Source of the DNA: Halomonas huangheensis
GTDB taxonomy: Bacteria > Pseudomonadota > Gammaproteobacteria > Pseudomonadales > Halomonadaceae
DNA length: 64,000 bases
NCBI RefSeq assembly: GCF_001431725.1
Contig: NZ_CP013106.1
Coordinates: forward strand, 2,108,001 to 2,172,000
Direction: 5' to 3'
Shown: in pieces, positions 20,301-27,581 of the stretch
Numbering within the stretch: the stretch's first letter is position 1
How the letters are laid out: each line of letters starts with the position of its first letter
Program-made: the position numbers and the translations under genes
Notes under the pieces: generated by a model
Databases searched by the model: none
Seen by the model: the letters and a program-made list of their open reading frames with translations, nothing else
Told to the model about the DNA's origin: nothing

Positions 20301-23300
20301 AGTATGTCGACGATCAAGGCGATGCCAGCGCGGGTGGAGGCTTTGGGCTGGCCGATGCCAGTGATGTCGAGGTCAAGGAGGACCTGGGCCAGACCATCAA
20401 GATCTACGATCCGAATGGTGACATCACCACGACAGCGGACAACGCCAACGGCGAACTGCAGCTCGGCCTGTCCAGTGACCTGAGCGTAGGGGGACCGGGT
20501 GCCGACGGCGCCGACGGTGAAGATGGCTACATCGGCATCGATGGCGCGGATGGCGAGACGGGGGTTGGCATCGACGGTTCGGACGGCTCCATCGGCCTGA
20601 GAGGGCCGGCCGGCGCCGACGGCCAGACGCCAGAATTGACCCTGCGTCCGACCATCGAGCCGGGGGATGTGGTGGCCGATGACACCGACGTGACGCGTTT
20701 GAGCTATGAAGATGGCGACGGCAACAACCACACCGTGGCGACGCTGGAGAATGATGGCCTGCGTTTCTCGGGCAACGACAACACCGGTACGGCTAACGGC
20801 CAGTACCTCACGCGTAACCTGAACGAGGAGCTGCCGATTGTCGGCGGTGCACAGACGGCGGGCAATTACTCCTCGGACAACATCAATACGGTGGCGACCG
20901 AAGCGGGCGGCATCGAGGTGCAACTGGCCGATTCGCCGAAGTTCGGCAATGTGACCATCAACGACGGCGACACCGGCAGGATTACCGGCGTCACGGCGGG
21001 CACTGAGGACAACGATGCGGTCAACGTCAGTCAGCTCAACGACGTCAGCGAGGTGGCCAACACCGGCTGGAACCTGACTGCCGAGGGCGCCGATGGCACC
21101 AATGTGGCGCCGGGCAACACGGTGGACTTGAGCAACAGCGACGGCAACCTGGTGATCGCCAAGAATGCCACCGATGGTGCTGAGGAAGAGGTGACCTTCG
21201 ATCTGGCTGACGACGTAACGATCGGCAACAGCCTGACCGTCGAGGGTGATACCACGGTCAATGGTGACACCATCGTCAATGGCGACACCTTCCTGGGCGA
21301 TAACTTCTCGGTGGTCAACAACGAGGCGTACTACGACGGCCCGATCACCGACGAGACCCACATCGTCAACAAGCAGTATGTCGACGATCAAGGCGATGCC
21401 AGCGCGGGTGGAGGCTTTGGCCTGGCCGATGCCTCTGATGTCGAGGTCAAGGAGGACCTGGGCCAGACCATCAAGATCTACGATCCGAATGGTGACATCA
21501 CCACGACAGCGGACAACGCCAACGGCGAACTGCAGCTCGGCCTGTCCAGTGACCTGAGCGTAGGGGGACCGGGTGCCGACGGCGCCGACGGTGAAGATGG
21601 CTACATCGGCATCGATGGCGCGGATGGCGAGACGGGGGTTGGCATCGACGGTTCGGACGGCTCCATCGGCCTGAGAGGGCCGGCCGGCGCCGACGGCCAG
21701 ACGCCAGAATTGACCCTGCGTCCGACCATCGAGCCGGGGGATGTGGTGGCCGATGACACCGACGTGACGCGTTTGAGCTATGAAGATGGCGACGGCAACA
21801 ACCACACCGTGGCGACGCTGGAGAATGATGGCCTGCGTTTCTCGGGCAACGACAACACCGGTACGGCTAACGGCCAGTACCTCACGCGTAATCTGAACGA
21901 GGAGCTGCCGATTGTCGGTGGTGCACAGACGACGGGCGATTACTCCTCGGACAACATCAAGACGGTGGCGACCGAAGCGGGCGGCATCGAGGTGCAACTG
22001 GCCGATTCGCCGCAGTTCGGCAATGTGACCATCAACGACGGCGACACCGGCAGGATTACCGGCGTCACGGCGGGCACTGAGGACAACGATGCGGTCAACG
22101 TCAGTCAGCTCAACGACGTCAGCGAGGTGGCCAACACCGGCTGGAACCTGACTGCCGAGGGCGCCGATGGCACCAATGTGGCGCCGGGCAACACGGTGGA
22201 CTTGAGCAATACCGACGGCAACCTGGTGATCGCCAAGAACGCCACCGATGGTGCTGAGGAAGAGGTGACCTTTGATCTCGCTGACGACGTAACGATCGGC
22301 AACAGCCTGACCGTCGAGGGTGATACCACGGTCAATGGTGACACCATCGTCAATGGCGACACCTTCCTGGGCGACAACTTCTCGGTGGTCAACAACGAGG
22401 CGTACTACGACGGCCCGATCACCGAAGAGACCCACATCGTCAACAAGCAGTATGTCGACGATCAAGGCGATGCCAGCGCGGGTGGAGGCTTTGGCCTGGC
22501 CGATGCCAGTGATGTCGAGGTCAAGGAGGACCTGGGCCAGACCATCAAGGTCTACGATCCGAATGGTGATATCACCACGACAGCGGACAACGCCAACGGC
22601 GAACTGCAGCTTGGCCTGTCCAGTGACCTGAGCGTAGGAGGGCCGGGTGCCGACGGCGCCGACGGTGAAGATGGCTACATCGGCATCGATGGCGCGGATG
22701 GCGAGACGGGGGTTGGCATCGACGGTTCGGACGGCTCCATCGGCCTGAGGGGGCCGGCCGGCGCCGACGGCCAGACGTCAGAATTGACCCTGCGTCCGAC
22801 CATCGAGCCGGGCGATGTGGTGGCCGATGACACCGACGTGACGCGTTTGAGCTATGAAGATGGCGACGGCAACAACCACACCGTGGCGACGCTGGAGAAT
22901 GATGGCCTGCGTTTCTCGGGCAACGACAACACCGGTACGGCTAACGGCCAGTACCTCACGCGTAATCTGAACGAGGAGCTGCCGATTATCGGTGGTGCAC
23001 AGACGACGGGCGATTACTCCTCGGACAACATCAAGACGGTGGCGACCGAAGCAGGCGGCATCGAGGTGCAACTGGCCGATTCGCCGAAGTTCGGCGGCGT
23101 GACCATCAACGACGGCGACACCGGCAGGATCACCGGCGTCACGGCGGGCACTGAGGACAACGATGCGGTCAACGTCAGTCAGCTCAACGACGTCAGCGAG
23201 GTGGCCAACACCGGCTGGGAGCTGAGAGCCGGGAATGGGACGGCCAGCAACGTGGCACCGGGGGGGGAGGTCCATCTGGACAACGATGATGACAACCTGG

Positions 23301-25336
23301 ATATCACCCGAGAGACCAGGGCGGACGGTGTCGAGCGCGTGAACTTCGCTCTGTCGGACAATGTGACGATCGCCAACAGCCTGACCGTCGAGGGTGATAC
23401 CACGGTCAATGGCGACACCTTCCTGGGCGATAACTTCTCGGTGGTCAACAACGAGGCGTACTACGACGGCCCGATCACCGAAGAGACCCACATCGTCAAC
23501 AAGCAGTATGTCGATGACGCCGGAAATGATCTGACCACCGCGGGTATGAATTTCTCGGGCAACGAGGGCGATAGCGTCCATCGTGACCTGGGCCAGACTC
23601 TGGCAGTGACCGGCGAGGCGAGTGCCGATGGCACCTTCAGTGGCACCAATCTGAAGACGGTGACCGATCCGGACACCGGTGCCATCCAACTGCAGATGGC
23701 GGATGCGCCGCAGTTCGGCGATGTGACCATCAACGACGGTGGCAGTGGCAAGATATCTGGGGTCGCTGATGGTGATATCAATGCAGCCAGCACCGATGCG
23801 GTGAATGGCAGTCAGCTGTGGGAAGCCCAGCAAGCCCTGGAAGGGGAGCAGGTGCACTACTACAGCGTCAACGACGGCGGCACCCAAAGTGGCAACTACG
23901 CCAACGACGGTGCGACAGGCGCGAACGCCATTGCCGCGGGGGTGGATGCTACAGCCACGGCTGATGGTGCCATCGCCATTGGCGCTGGTGCCACAGCCAG
24001 CGAAGCCGGCAGTGTAGCGCTCGGCGCTGCATCAACAACTGATGCAGTAGTCGGAACCGCCGGTACTACTATCGGAGGTCAGACTTATACCTTTGCCGGG
24101 GCTGCACCGATCGGCACGCTCAGCGTGGGCACCGCCGGTGCCGAACGCACTATTACTCACGTAGCGGCAGGGCGAATTTCGGCCGACAGCACCGATGCGG
24201 TAAATGGCAGTCAGCTGTATGCCACCAATCAGGCAGTGGAGAGTATCGATAACCGAGTGGGGGATGTCGAGGGAGACGTCAGTGTGCTTGGTGACCGAGT
24301 GACCAATGTCGAGGGTGATGTGAGTAACATCAGCAACGACCTTGGGGAGTTGGCCGATCAGGCGGTGAAGTACGATACCAACGACGACGGTAGCGTCAAT
24401 TATGAATCGGTTACCCTGGCGGGTGGAGAAGGAACCACAATCACTAATCTGGCGGACGGTGAAGTGTCTGAAGGCAGTAGTGACGTGGTCAACGGCAGCC
24501 AGCTTTGGGCGGTTCAGAACCAGATCAACAACAGCCTCACAACAGGCGAGACAAAGTACTTCAAGGCCAACTCTGAAGCAGCGGCTGCGCGTGCTGAGGG
24601 TGCCGAGAGCGTGGCGATGGGGCCGGAGAGCGTGGCCGCTGGCGATAACAGCGTGGCAGTTGGCAACGGAGCTCGAGCCGAGAGCGACGGCGGGGTGGCC
24701 CTGGGGGCTGGCTCGCAGGCAACTCGCGAAGGGATGAATGGCGCAGAGGAAGCCTTCTCCAACGAATCTGTCGCCTCGACACAGGGTGCGGTTTCAGTGG
24801 GTAGTCAAGGCGGTGAGCGCCAGATCACCCATGTGGCGGGTGGTACTGAAGCCACGGATGCGGTCAACGTGCGCCAACTGAAATCGGTGCAGGCAGGCTC
24901 GGTGAACTATGATCGCCACTCGGACGGCAGCGTGGATTACAGTTCGGTGACGCTTGGTCAGAAAGGAACACCGACGCAGATCCATAACGTTGCGCCTGGC
25001 ATCGCGCCGACTGATGCGGCTAACGTGGGACAGCTGCAGGAACTGAATCAGCAGTTCAGTCAGCAGTTCGGTAGTCTCAACAATCGTATCGATGATGTTG
25101 AAGACCAGGCCAACGCGGGTACGGCCAGTGCTCTTGCTGCTGCCTCTGTACCGCAAGCTTATCTGCCAGGCAAAAGCATGGTGGCGGCGGGGGCGGGCAC
25201 CTATAACGGTGAATCAGCAATGGCCGTAGGGGTGTCTCGTCTTTCTGATAACGGACGTTGGGCAGTAAAGCTTAATGCCACAGGTGACACGCAGAGTAAC
25301 TTTGGTGCCGGTGTCGGTGTGGGTTTCCACTGGTAA
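11333..25336 (+). CDS. Giant trimeric autotransporter adhesin B (type Vc, 4,667 residues)
   Basis: Obligate-trimer surface adhesin. Residues 1-24 are an ESPR extended signal region (IWNSSLGRFVVASE), followed by a hydrophobic stretch and a likely cut after QPSFA near residue 76. A YadA-like head of AIG/ALG repeats follows. The stalk has units that all begin with WNLTAEGADGTNVAPG, at 13487, 15215, 16526, 16973, 17420, 18170, 18920, 19994, 21068 and 22142. Four collagen-like Gly-X-Y segments start at residues 2698, 3056, 3414 and 3772. The end is DAVNGSQL necks, coiled coil and a YadA anchor ending GVGFHW with the expected terminal aromatic. The tpgA-like gene follows after 17 bp. The gene is fully open for 14 kb and highly repetitive, so its length may vary between isolates. 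The ligand is unknown; adhesion or biofilm is expected from the family. Confidence 0.93.
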   Translation: MNNVFQLIWNSSLGRFVVASEIARVRRKSAMRRGVLGALAATRNIAASSSERFFTFSALASVLIFLGLSAAQPSFASKYAVLNGSGDGVRVGDGTVANDVGLTTLYWNNPNVIGLGLPIDYSNDLTIFGAVAIGTNAEARSRASVVIGAGSIAESSQTNHGVSTVLGAYSYAGSNNNVVLGNRGVATGWAAMAVGRESASLGNNAIAFGNVSSALGNGSVAMGQSSLASGARAIAIGSADTSRDHTTDSTQALGIDSLAFGTRSVASQQDAVAFGRDAAASGIQSVAIGTTAEASANQAVAIGNATQAAFEGTAIGGQATSTGESSVAIGVLSDAQGNNSLAVGGQAVAAGIDSLALGREAFTSATATSGIAIGSNAEASAENAFAAGSGSQASGPNSLALGTGAVASGEQSISIGTGNTVSGNGSGAIGDPTTITGDGSYSLGNDNTIAADNAGTFGNDNVLDADADGSRIIGNGNDVDVADAFVIGNGADVTVAEGVALGNGSIADTSAGVAGYNPATGAADGLDAGIAATQSTTGALAVGDAGGGVFRQITGVAAGTEDSDAVNVAQLKGVEDLATTPLTFAGDSGSNVDRQLGETLNVTGGAAGTLTSGNIGVVGDGTDTLELQLAEDIDLGTNGSVTAGDSLLDTDGLTVTDGTTTTAMTAGGVTSGNINLDGTSNEITGLSNTTLTDPSFATEGRAATEEQLDLVNQTANTGWNLTAEGADGTNVAPGDTVDLSNSDGNLVIAKNATDGAQEDVTFDLADDVTIGNSLTINNGPTINDNGIDMGGDKITNVGGPTNGGDAVNLDYFNENKAHYYSVNDGGTQGGNYANDGATGINAIASGVDASATADGAIAMGSGAEASALRDVMIGDGAGDNAGIGGRDNIAIGGFAGQGRGDSGSFNVATGFMAGQNVTGNGNAAYGRSAGQNVEGNNNLALGTGAGRGTDPSLRLEADRTVSIGNGAQASADDAIAIGSGAQANGLQAISIGTGNQVDGDNSGAIGDPTTITGNGSYSLGNDNTIAVDNAGTFGNDNVLDADADGSRIIGNGNDVDVADAFVIGNGADVTVAEGVALGNGSIADTSAGVAGYNPATGAADGLDAGIAATQSTTGALAVGDAGGGVFRQITGVAAGTEDSDAVNVAQLKGVEDLATTPLTFAGDSGSNVDRQLGETLNVTGGAAGTLTSGNIGVVGDGTDTLELQLAEDIDLGTNGSVTAGDSLLDTDGLTVTDGTTTTAMTAGGVTSGNINLDGTSNEITGLSNTTLTDPSFATEGRAATEEQLDLVNQTANTGWNLTAEGADGTNVAPGDTVDLSNSDGNLVIAKNATDGAQEDVTFDLADDVTIGNSLTINNGPTINDNGIDMGGDKITNVGGPTNGGDAVNLDYFNENKAHYYSVNDGGTQGGNYANDGATGINALAAGVDAEASGENSTSVGYDNSVASTDSSAIGLRNTVSGSYPLSPLVPTEKNTVVGVDNTITNSTRTTTFGGGNTITGSIYISSIGANNTVDGGTAVGIYGIDNEVTSGSFGVSIMGGQNEVVGSSNSFIVGRSNTVSGSSGDLGIFGAGNQVIASDSLSVVGDNNTLDTVGANGPSGVHGSGNTATGASSFRSIGNDNSIGADGAMILGNATSVSAANGVALGSGASVSAVDSVALGSGSVADGSTLGSAGYQPFDAAGNPIAVAAPTAASEISVGDAGSERRITNVAAGAEDTDAVNISQLQAVEQLANTGWNLTAEGADGTNVAPGDTVDLSNSDGNLVIAKNATDGAEEEVTFDLADDITVDSVTAGDSLLDTNGLTVDDGAGNVASTTATGTTVTDGTTTTAMMAGGLTSGNINLDGTSDEITGLSNTDLSAGDFATAGRAATEEQLDLVNQTANTGWNLTAEGADGTNVAPGDTVDLSNSDGNLVIAKNATDGAEEEVTFDLADDITVDSVTAGDSLLDTNGLTVDDGAGNVASTTATGTTVTDGTTTTAMMAGGVTSGNINLDGTSNEITGLSNTTLTDPSFATEGRAATEEQLDLVNQTANTGWNLTAEGADGTNVAPGDTVDLSNTDGNLVIAKNATDGAEEDVTFDLADDITVDSVTAGDSLLDTNGLTVDDGTGNVASTTATGTTVTDGTTTTAMTAGGLTSGNINLDGTSNEITGLSNTTLTDPGFATEGRAATEEQLDLANQNLTDQGLNFSGDSGTDVHRDLGQTLNLNGGADASGNTNIRTVANGTDGLAIVMTDQPTFGDVTVNTGGGGTINELSNLTFDPDSFTSGQAATEDQLAAVSEVANTGWNLTAEGTDGTNVAPGDTVDLSNTDGNLVIAKNATDGAEEEVTFDLADDITVDSVTAGDSLLDTNGLTVDDGTGNVASTTATGTTVTDGTTTTAMMAGGVTSGNINLDGTSDEITGLSNTTLTDPSFATEGRAATEEQLDLVNQNLTDQGLNFSGDSGTDVHRDLGQTLNLNGGADASGNTNISTVANGTDGLAIVMTDQPTFGDVTVNTGGGGTINELSNLTFDPDSFTSGQAATEDQLAAVSDVANTGWNLTAEGADGTNVAPGDTVDLSNSDGNLVIAKNATDGAEEEVTFDLADDVTISNSLTVEGDTTVNGDTIVNGDTFLGDNFSVVNNEAYYDGPITDETHIVNKQYVDDQGDASAGGGFGLADASDVEVKEDLGQTIKVYDPNGDITTTADNANGELQLGLSSDLSVGGPGADGADGEDGYIGIDGADGETGVGIDGSDGSIGLRGPAGTEGQTPELTLRPTIEPGDVVADDTDVTRLSYEDGDGNNHTVATLENDGLRFSGNDNTGTANGQYLTRNLNEELPIIGGAQTTGDYSSDNIKTVATEAGGIEVRLADSPQFGNVTINDGDTGRITGITAGTEDSDAVNVSQLNDVSEVANTGWNLTAEGADGTNVAPGDTVDLSNSDGNLVIAKNATDDAEEEVTFDLADDVTIGNSLTVEGDTTVNGDTIVNGDTFLGDNFSVVNNEAYYDGPITEETHIVNKQYVDDQGDASAGGGFGLADASDVEVKEDLGQTIKIYDPNGDITTTADNANGELQLGLSSDLSVGGPGADGADGEDGYIGIDGADGETGVGIDGSDGSIGLRGPAGADGQTPELTLRPTIEPGDVVADDTDVTRLSYEDGDGNNHTVATLENDGLRFSGNDNTGTANGQYLTRNLNEELPIVGGAQTAGNYSSDNINTVATEAGGIEVQLADSPKFGNVTINDGDTGRITGVTAGTEDNDAVNVSQLNDVSEVANTGWNLTAEGADGTNVAPGNTVDLSNSDGNLVIAKNATDGAEEEVTFDLADDVTIGNSLTVEGDTTVNGDTIVNGDTFLGDNFSVVNNEAYYDGPITDETHIVNKQYVDDQGDASAGGGFGLADASDVEVKEDLGQTIKIYDPNGDITTTADNANGELQLGLSSDLSVGGPGADGADGEDGYIGIDGADGETGVGIDGSDGSIGLRGPAGADGQTPELTLRPTIEPGDVVADDTDVTRLSYEDGDGNNHTVATLENDGLRFSGNDNTGTANGQYLTRNLNEELPIVGGAQTTGDYSSDNIKTVATEAGGIEVQLADSPQFGNVTINDGDTGRITGVTAGTEDNDAVNVSQLNDVSEVANTGWNLTAEGADGTNVAPGNTVDLSNTDGNLVIAKNATDGAEEEVTFDLADDVTIGNSLTVEGDTTVNGDTIVNGDTFLGDNFSVVNNEAYYDGPITEETHIVNKQYVDDQGDASAGGGFGLADASDVEVKEDLGQTIKVYDPNGDITTTADNANGELQLGLSSDLSVGGPGADGADGEDGYIGIDGADGETGVGIDGSDGSIGLRGPAGADGQTSELTLRPTIEPGDVVADDTDVTRLSYEDGDGNNHTVATLENDGLRFSGNDNTGTANGQYLTRNLNEELPIIGGAQTTGDYSSDNIKTVATEAGGIEVQLADSPKFGGVTINDGDTGRITGVTAGTEDNDAVNVSQLNDVSEVANTGWELRAGNGTASNVAPGGEVHLDNDDDNLDITRETRADGVERVNFALSDNVTIANSLTVEGDTTVNGDTFLGDNFSVVNNEAYYDGPITEETHIVNKQYVDDAGNDLTTAGMNFSGNEGDSVHRDLGQTLAVTGEASADGTFSGTNLKTVTDPDTGAIQLQMADAPQFGDVTINDGGSGKISGVADGDINAASTDAVNGSQLWEAQQALEGEQVHYYSVNDGGTQSGNYANDGATGANAIAAGVDATATADGAIAIGAGATASEAGSVALGAASTTDAVVGTAGTTIGGQTYTFAGAAPIGTLSVGTAGAERTITHVAAGRISADSTDAVNGSQLYATNQAVESIDNRVGDVEGDVSVLGDRVTNVEGDVSNISNDLGELADQAVKYDTNDDGSVNYESVTLAGGEGTTITNLADGEVSEGSSDVVNGSQLWAVQNQINNSLTTGETKYFKANSEAAAARAEGAESVAMGPESVAAGDNSVAVGNGARAESDGGVALGAGSQATREGMNGAEEAFSNESVASTQGAVSVGSQGGERQITHVAGGTEATDAVNVRQLKSVQAGSVNYDRHSDGSVDYSSVTLGQKGTPTQIHNVAPGIAPTDAANVGQLQELNQQFSQQFGSLNNRIDDVEDQANAGTASALAAASVPQAYLPGKSMVAAGAGTYNGESAMAVGVSRLSDNGRWAVKLNATGDTQSNFGAGVGVGFHW
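12609..15588 (+). repeat. Direct duplication inside adhesin B, two about 1.25-kb arms offset by 1,728 bp
   Basis: Bases about 12609-13860 and 14337-15588 are nearly identical, with an exact offset of 1,728 bp (576 codons). The offset is a multiple of three, so the frame is kept. About 475 bp of head sequence lies between the arms. A third, more diverged version lies in adhesin A from about 2103. Confidence 0.85.
16526..18919 (+). repeat. Stalk units of 447, 447, 750 and 750 bp
   Basis: Units start at 16526, 16973, 17420 and 18170, each with tggaa(c/t)ctgaccgccgag. The 750-bp units add an NLTDQGLNFSGDSG segment (17851 and 18601). All lengths are multiples of three. Confidence 0.85.
18920..23215 (+). 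repeat. Four consecutive 1,074-bp stalk units
   Basis: Units start at 18920, 19994, 21068 and 22142; a diverged fifth start lies at 23216 (tgggagctgagagcc). Every period is exactly 1,074 bp (358 codons). Each unit carries WNLTAEG, an EGDTTVNGDT segment, a collagen-like segment, and a DAVNVSQLNDVS neck. Units are nearly identical in DNA, which points to recent tandem amplification or continuing homogenisation. Confidence 0.9.
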
Positions 25337-25353
25337 TCGACTAGAGAGTGACT

Positions 25354-26169
25354 ATGAAGTATCTAGATTATTGCAGAACGATACTGGTGTTGGGGGGAGT
25401 CGGCTTGTCGCTCTTGAGTCTACAAGGTTGTGTCACCAGTGGGCATACTGGGGGGGAGAGCCCCCCCCAGGCCGGAGACGAAGAGCAAGTGATCTTTCCT
25501 GACCCTGAAGATGCATGGATGGAAGAGGGGACCTACGTCAATATCGAGAATCTGCGCAAGATGCAGGCGGGGCTATCCAAGGACCAACTCTATGATCTGC
25601 TTGGGCGCCCGCACTTTTCCGAGGGACTGGTTGGTGTGCGTAAGTGGAACTATATCTTCCAGTTGCCCACGGGGAATGGCCATTACATGACCTGCCAGTA
25701 TCAGGTGCAATTCGATGCTGACATGCTGGCCGAGCGCATGCATTGGCGTGAGTCGAGCTGTGCCGCCTTGCTTGAGCCCCAAGAGAGCGAGCCGACCCGA
25801 ATGACACTATCTGCCGATACGCTTTTTGATTTCGATAGCGCCCAGTTATCGCATGAAGGGCAGCAGCGGGTAGCCGATCTGGCCGGGCGTATTCGTGACG
25901 ACTTCGTCGAGCCCAGCGTCATGGTCGTAGGCCACACGGACCGATTGGGCAGCGATGCTTATAATCAGGCATTGTCTGAGCGGCGCGCTGCCACGGTCCG
26001 TTCAGCCCTGGTCAGTAATGGAATCGCACCAATGACAATGCAGAGTCGCGGTGTCGGTGAACGTCAGCCAGTGACGCATTGTGAGGGGGATCGGAGCACG
26101 CCAGGGCTGAAGGCTTGTTTACGACCCAATCGTCGTGTCGATGTTGAGGTGAGTGGCGAAGCGCGCTGA
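25354..26169 (+). CDS. tpgA: TpgA-like lipoprotein: BamE/SmpA-like domain plus OmpA peptidoglycan-binding domain (copy B)
   Basis: A 271-residue lipoprotein with lipobox LQGC, starting 17 bp after the adhesin B stop and so probably co-transcribed. ATG 25354 has GAGAG at a good distance; the GTG at 25348 is a poorer start. A proline- and glutamate-containing linker leads to the BamE/SmpA-like part (MQAGLSKDQLYDLLGRP), then the OmpA domain (VGHTDRLGSDAYNQALSERR, residues about 147-266). By analogy with Acinetobacter TpgA it should sit in the outer membrane, bind peptidoglycan and brace the adhesin anchor. It is almost identical to copy A after the linker, suggesting gene conversion or strong constraint on the partner-binding parts. 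Confidence 0.87.
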   Translation: MKYLDYCRTILVLGGVGLSLLSLQGCVTSGHTGGESPPQAGDEEQVIFPDPEDAWMEEGTYVNIENLRKMQAGLSKDQLYDLLGRPHFSEGLVGVRKWNYIFQLPTGNGHYMTCQYQVQFDADMLAERMHWRESSCAALLEPQESEPTRMTLSADTLFDFDSAQLSHEGQQRVADLAGRIRDDFVEPSVMVVGHTDRLGSDAYNQALSERRAATVRSALVSNGIAPMTMQSRGVGERQPVTHCEGDRSTPGLKACLRPNRRVDVEVSGEAR

Positions 26170-26511
26170 ACAATGACACTTCTACCCACGGTTGGGAAAG
26201 GTTGGGTAAGCTGTAGTAATCATGCTCAATTATCATGCTATAGCTGCCATCCTGTGCAGCTATAGTCTAGATGAATAACCTTTTTATTCTAGAAGGCTTC
26301 AGGAATTCAGAAGGCCTCAAAATGCAGGGCTCAGGCACCGGTATACCGCGTTCGGACTGTGTCAGAATTTCCATGGTCCGGCTGTTGGGAGCACGAGATT
26401 TTCTATACAGAACCTTCTTGCATTCGGGGGTATGCAAAACCCAACTTTCAAGCACTCTGATGGCTCGGAGGCGGGAATGCTGACGCTGATGAGTACGTCT
26501 GTAGTTTATGG
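26170..26511. other. Intergenic region after copy B tpgA, with a hairpin
   Basis: About 340 bp between convergent genes. A perfect 10-bp inverted repeat with an 8-nt loop lies at 26238-26265 (ctatagctgc / gcagctatag). There is no T-run, so termination strength is uncertain. The rest shows no gene I can support and is unrelated to the corresponding 80 bp in copy A. Confidence 0.5.
26238..26265 (+). terminator. Hairpin after tpgA copy B
   Basis: Arms 26238-26247 and 26256-26265 are perfect complements. The hairpin starts 68 bp after the stop codon. It has no following T-tract, so it may protect the 3' end rather than terminate. Confidence 0.4.
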
Positions 26512-27426
26512 TTATTCCAGCAAGCTGGACGATATCCAGCCGAGGCGCTGCTGCTGGGGAACATAGACTTGAGTCCAACCATCTGTGCTGCCCAGGACAT
26601 GGAGAGCATCTCCCCGCTGCACCTTGCTGATGACATCATGCTCGGTGGATGTGCCGGCACGAATGTTGGCGACGCGGGGCTTGACCTCCCTGGATTGCAA
26701 GTGTTCAAGGCTGGACGCTATGTTGCTTGCAGCCACCTCATTGCCTTGCTGGGCTGACATTGCAAACCAGAAAACCGCCCAGGCATGATTTCGGTCGACT
26801 CCCTTCCCACGCGCATACATCGCGCCAAGATTGTTCTGCGCGTAAGGGTCGCCGGCTCGAGCGGCTTCCTGGTACCAGCGGATGGCAGTGGAATGGTCCT
26901 GTTCAACGCCGAGGCCGTTTTCATATAGTGACCCAAGGTTGTTCTGGGCGGGAATGACATCTTGCTCGGCTGCGGCTTCGAGCCAACGTGCCGCTTCTGC
27001 TGCATCCTGTTCAACACCTCGACCATCAAGATAGAGTAGTGCCAATTGAAACTGTGCCTGAGCCTCACCTTGTTCTGCTGCACGCTTATACCAGTGGGCG
27101 GCTGTCCTGGGGCTGGCATTCGCACCGTTGCCGTTCAGAGACTGCTCGGCGAGCTTCATCTGAGAGGGGAGGTGGCCTAAGTCTGCTGCCAGTTGATACC
27201 ACTTGTGGGCTTCCTCGAGGTTCCTGGTGGTGCCCTGACCGCGCTCATACATGGTGGCCAGCCGGAACTGGGAATCGGCATCACCTTGTTCGGCAGACTG
27301 TCTCCACTCATAGATAGCGGAGGCGAAATTGCCGCGCTGATATTCGTCGACACCTTGCTCGTATCCAGCTATGGACAGGGATGCGTGGAGGCCAACGAGA
27401 CCGACCATGACTCGTTTCCAATACAT
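26512..27426 (-). CDS. Exported Sel1-repeat protein with C-terminal SH3-like domain
   Basis: A 304-residue protein with an N-terminal signal-peptide-like segment (VMVGLVGLHASLSIAG). About six Sel1/TPR-like repeats follow over residues 30-240, with motifs such as AAEQGEAQAQFQLALLY and YENGLGVEQDHSTAIRWY. A bacterial SH3-type domain occupies about 250-304 (VANIRAGTSTEHDVISKV, ending LGWISSSLL). Sel1 repeats bind proteins and SH3b domains often bind cell wall or peptides, so a periplasmic scaffold is likely. It is transcribed toward tpgA. Its decayed copy holds the same place in module A, which ties it to the adhesin locus. No direct function can be assigned. Confidence 0.8.
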   Translation of the reverse strand: MYWKRVMVGLVGLHASLSIAGYEQGVDEYQRGNFASAIYEWRQSAEQGDADSQFRLATMYERGQGTTRNLEEAHKWYQLAADLGHLPSQMKLAEQSLNGNGANASPRTAAHWYKRAAEQGEAQAQFQLALLYLDGRGVEQDAAEAARWLEAAAEQDVIPAQNNLGSLYENGLGVEQDHSTAIRWYQEAARAGDPYAQNNLGAMYARGKGVDRNHAWAVFWFAMSAQQGNEVAASNIASSLEHLQSREVKPRVANIRAGTSTEHDVISKVQRGDALHVLGSTDGWTQVYVPQQQRLGWISSSLLE

Positions 27427-27581
27427 GATTATTCCCTTCTATTCCGGCCCACAGGCGCCGCGAGTAAAGTCTGTAGAGTAAGATGCATTATATGGTGCCG
27501 ATAGTGCCTGTGTACCTATCACGAAGATATCCATTTGGCGTCGTTATCGACTGGTTGTAGTTAGCAGCTATCGGCATCAGT

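Noticed and set aside
181..22465. Very long open frames antisense to the adhesin genes (for example 1849-5943 and 16115-22465 on the minus strand)
   Set aside because: They mirror the codon bias and repeats of the adhesin frames, have no ribosome sites or recognisable domains, and their repeats follow the sense-strand units exactly.
12609..23215. Regular repeats that might suggest a CRISPR array or satellite DNA
   Set aside because: Units are hundreds of bases long, are in frame with a single coding region, and have no short-repeat/unique-spacer pattern.
26267..26578. Short frames on both strands between tpgA copy B and the Sel1 gene
   Set aside because: They overlap the real Sel1 gene end and a hairpin, with no ribosome sites or domain features.
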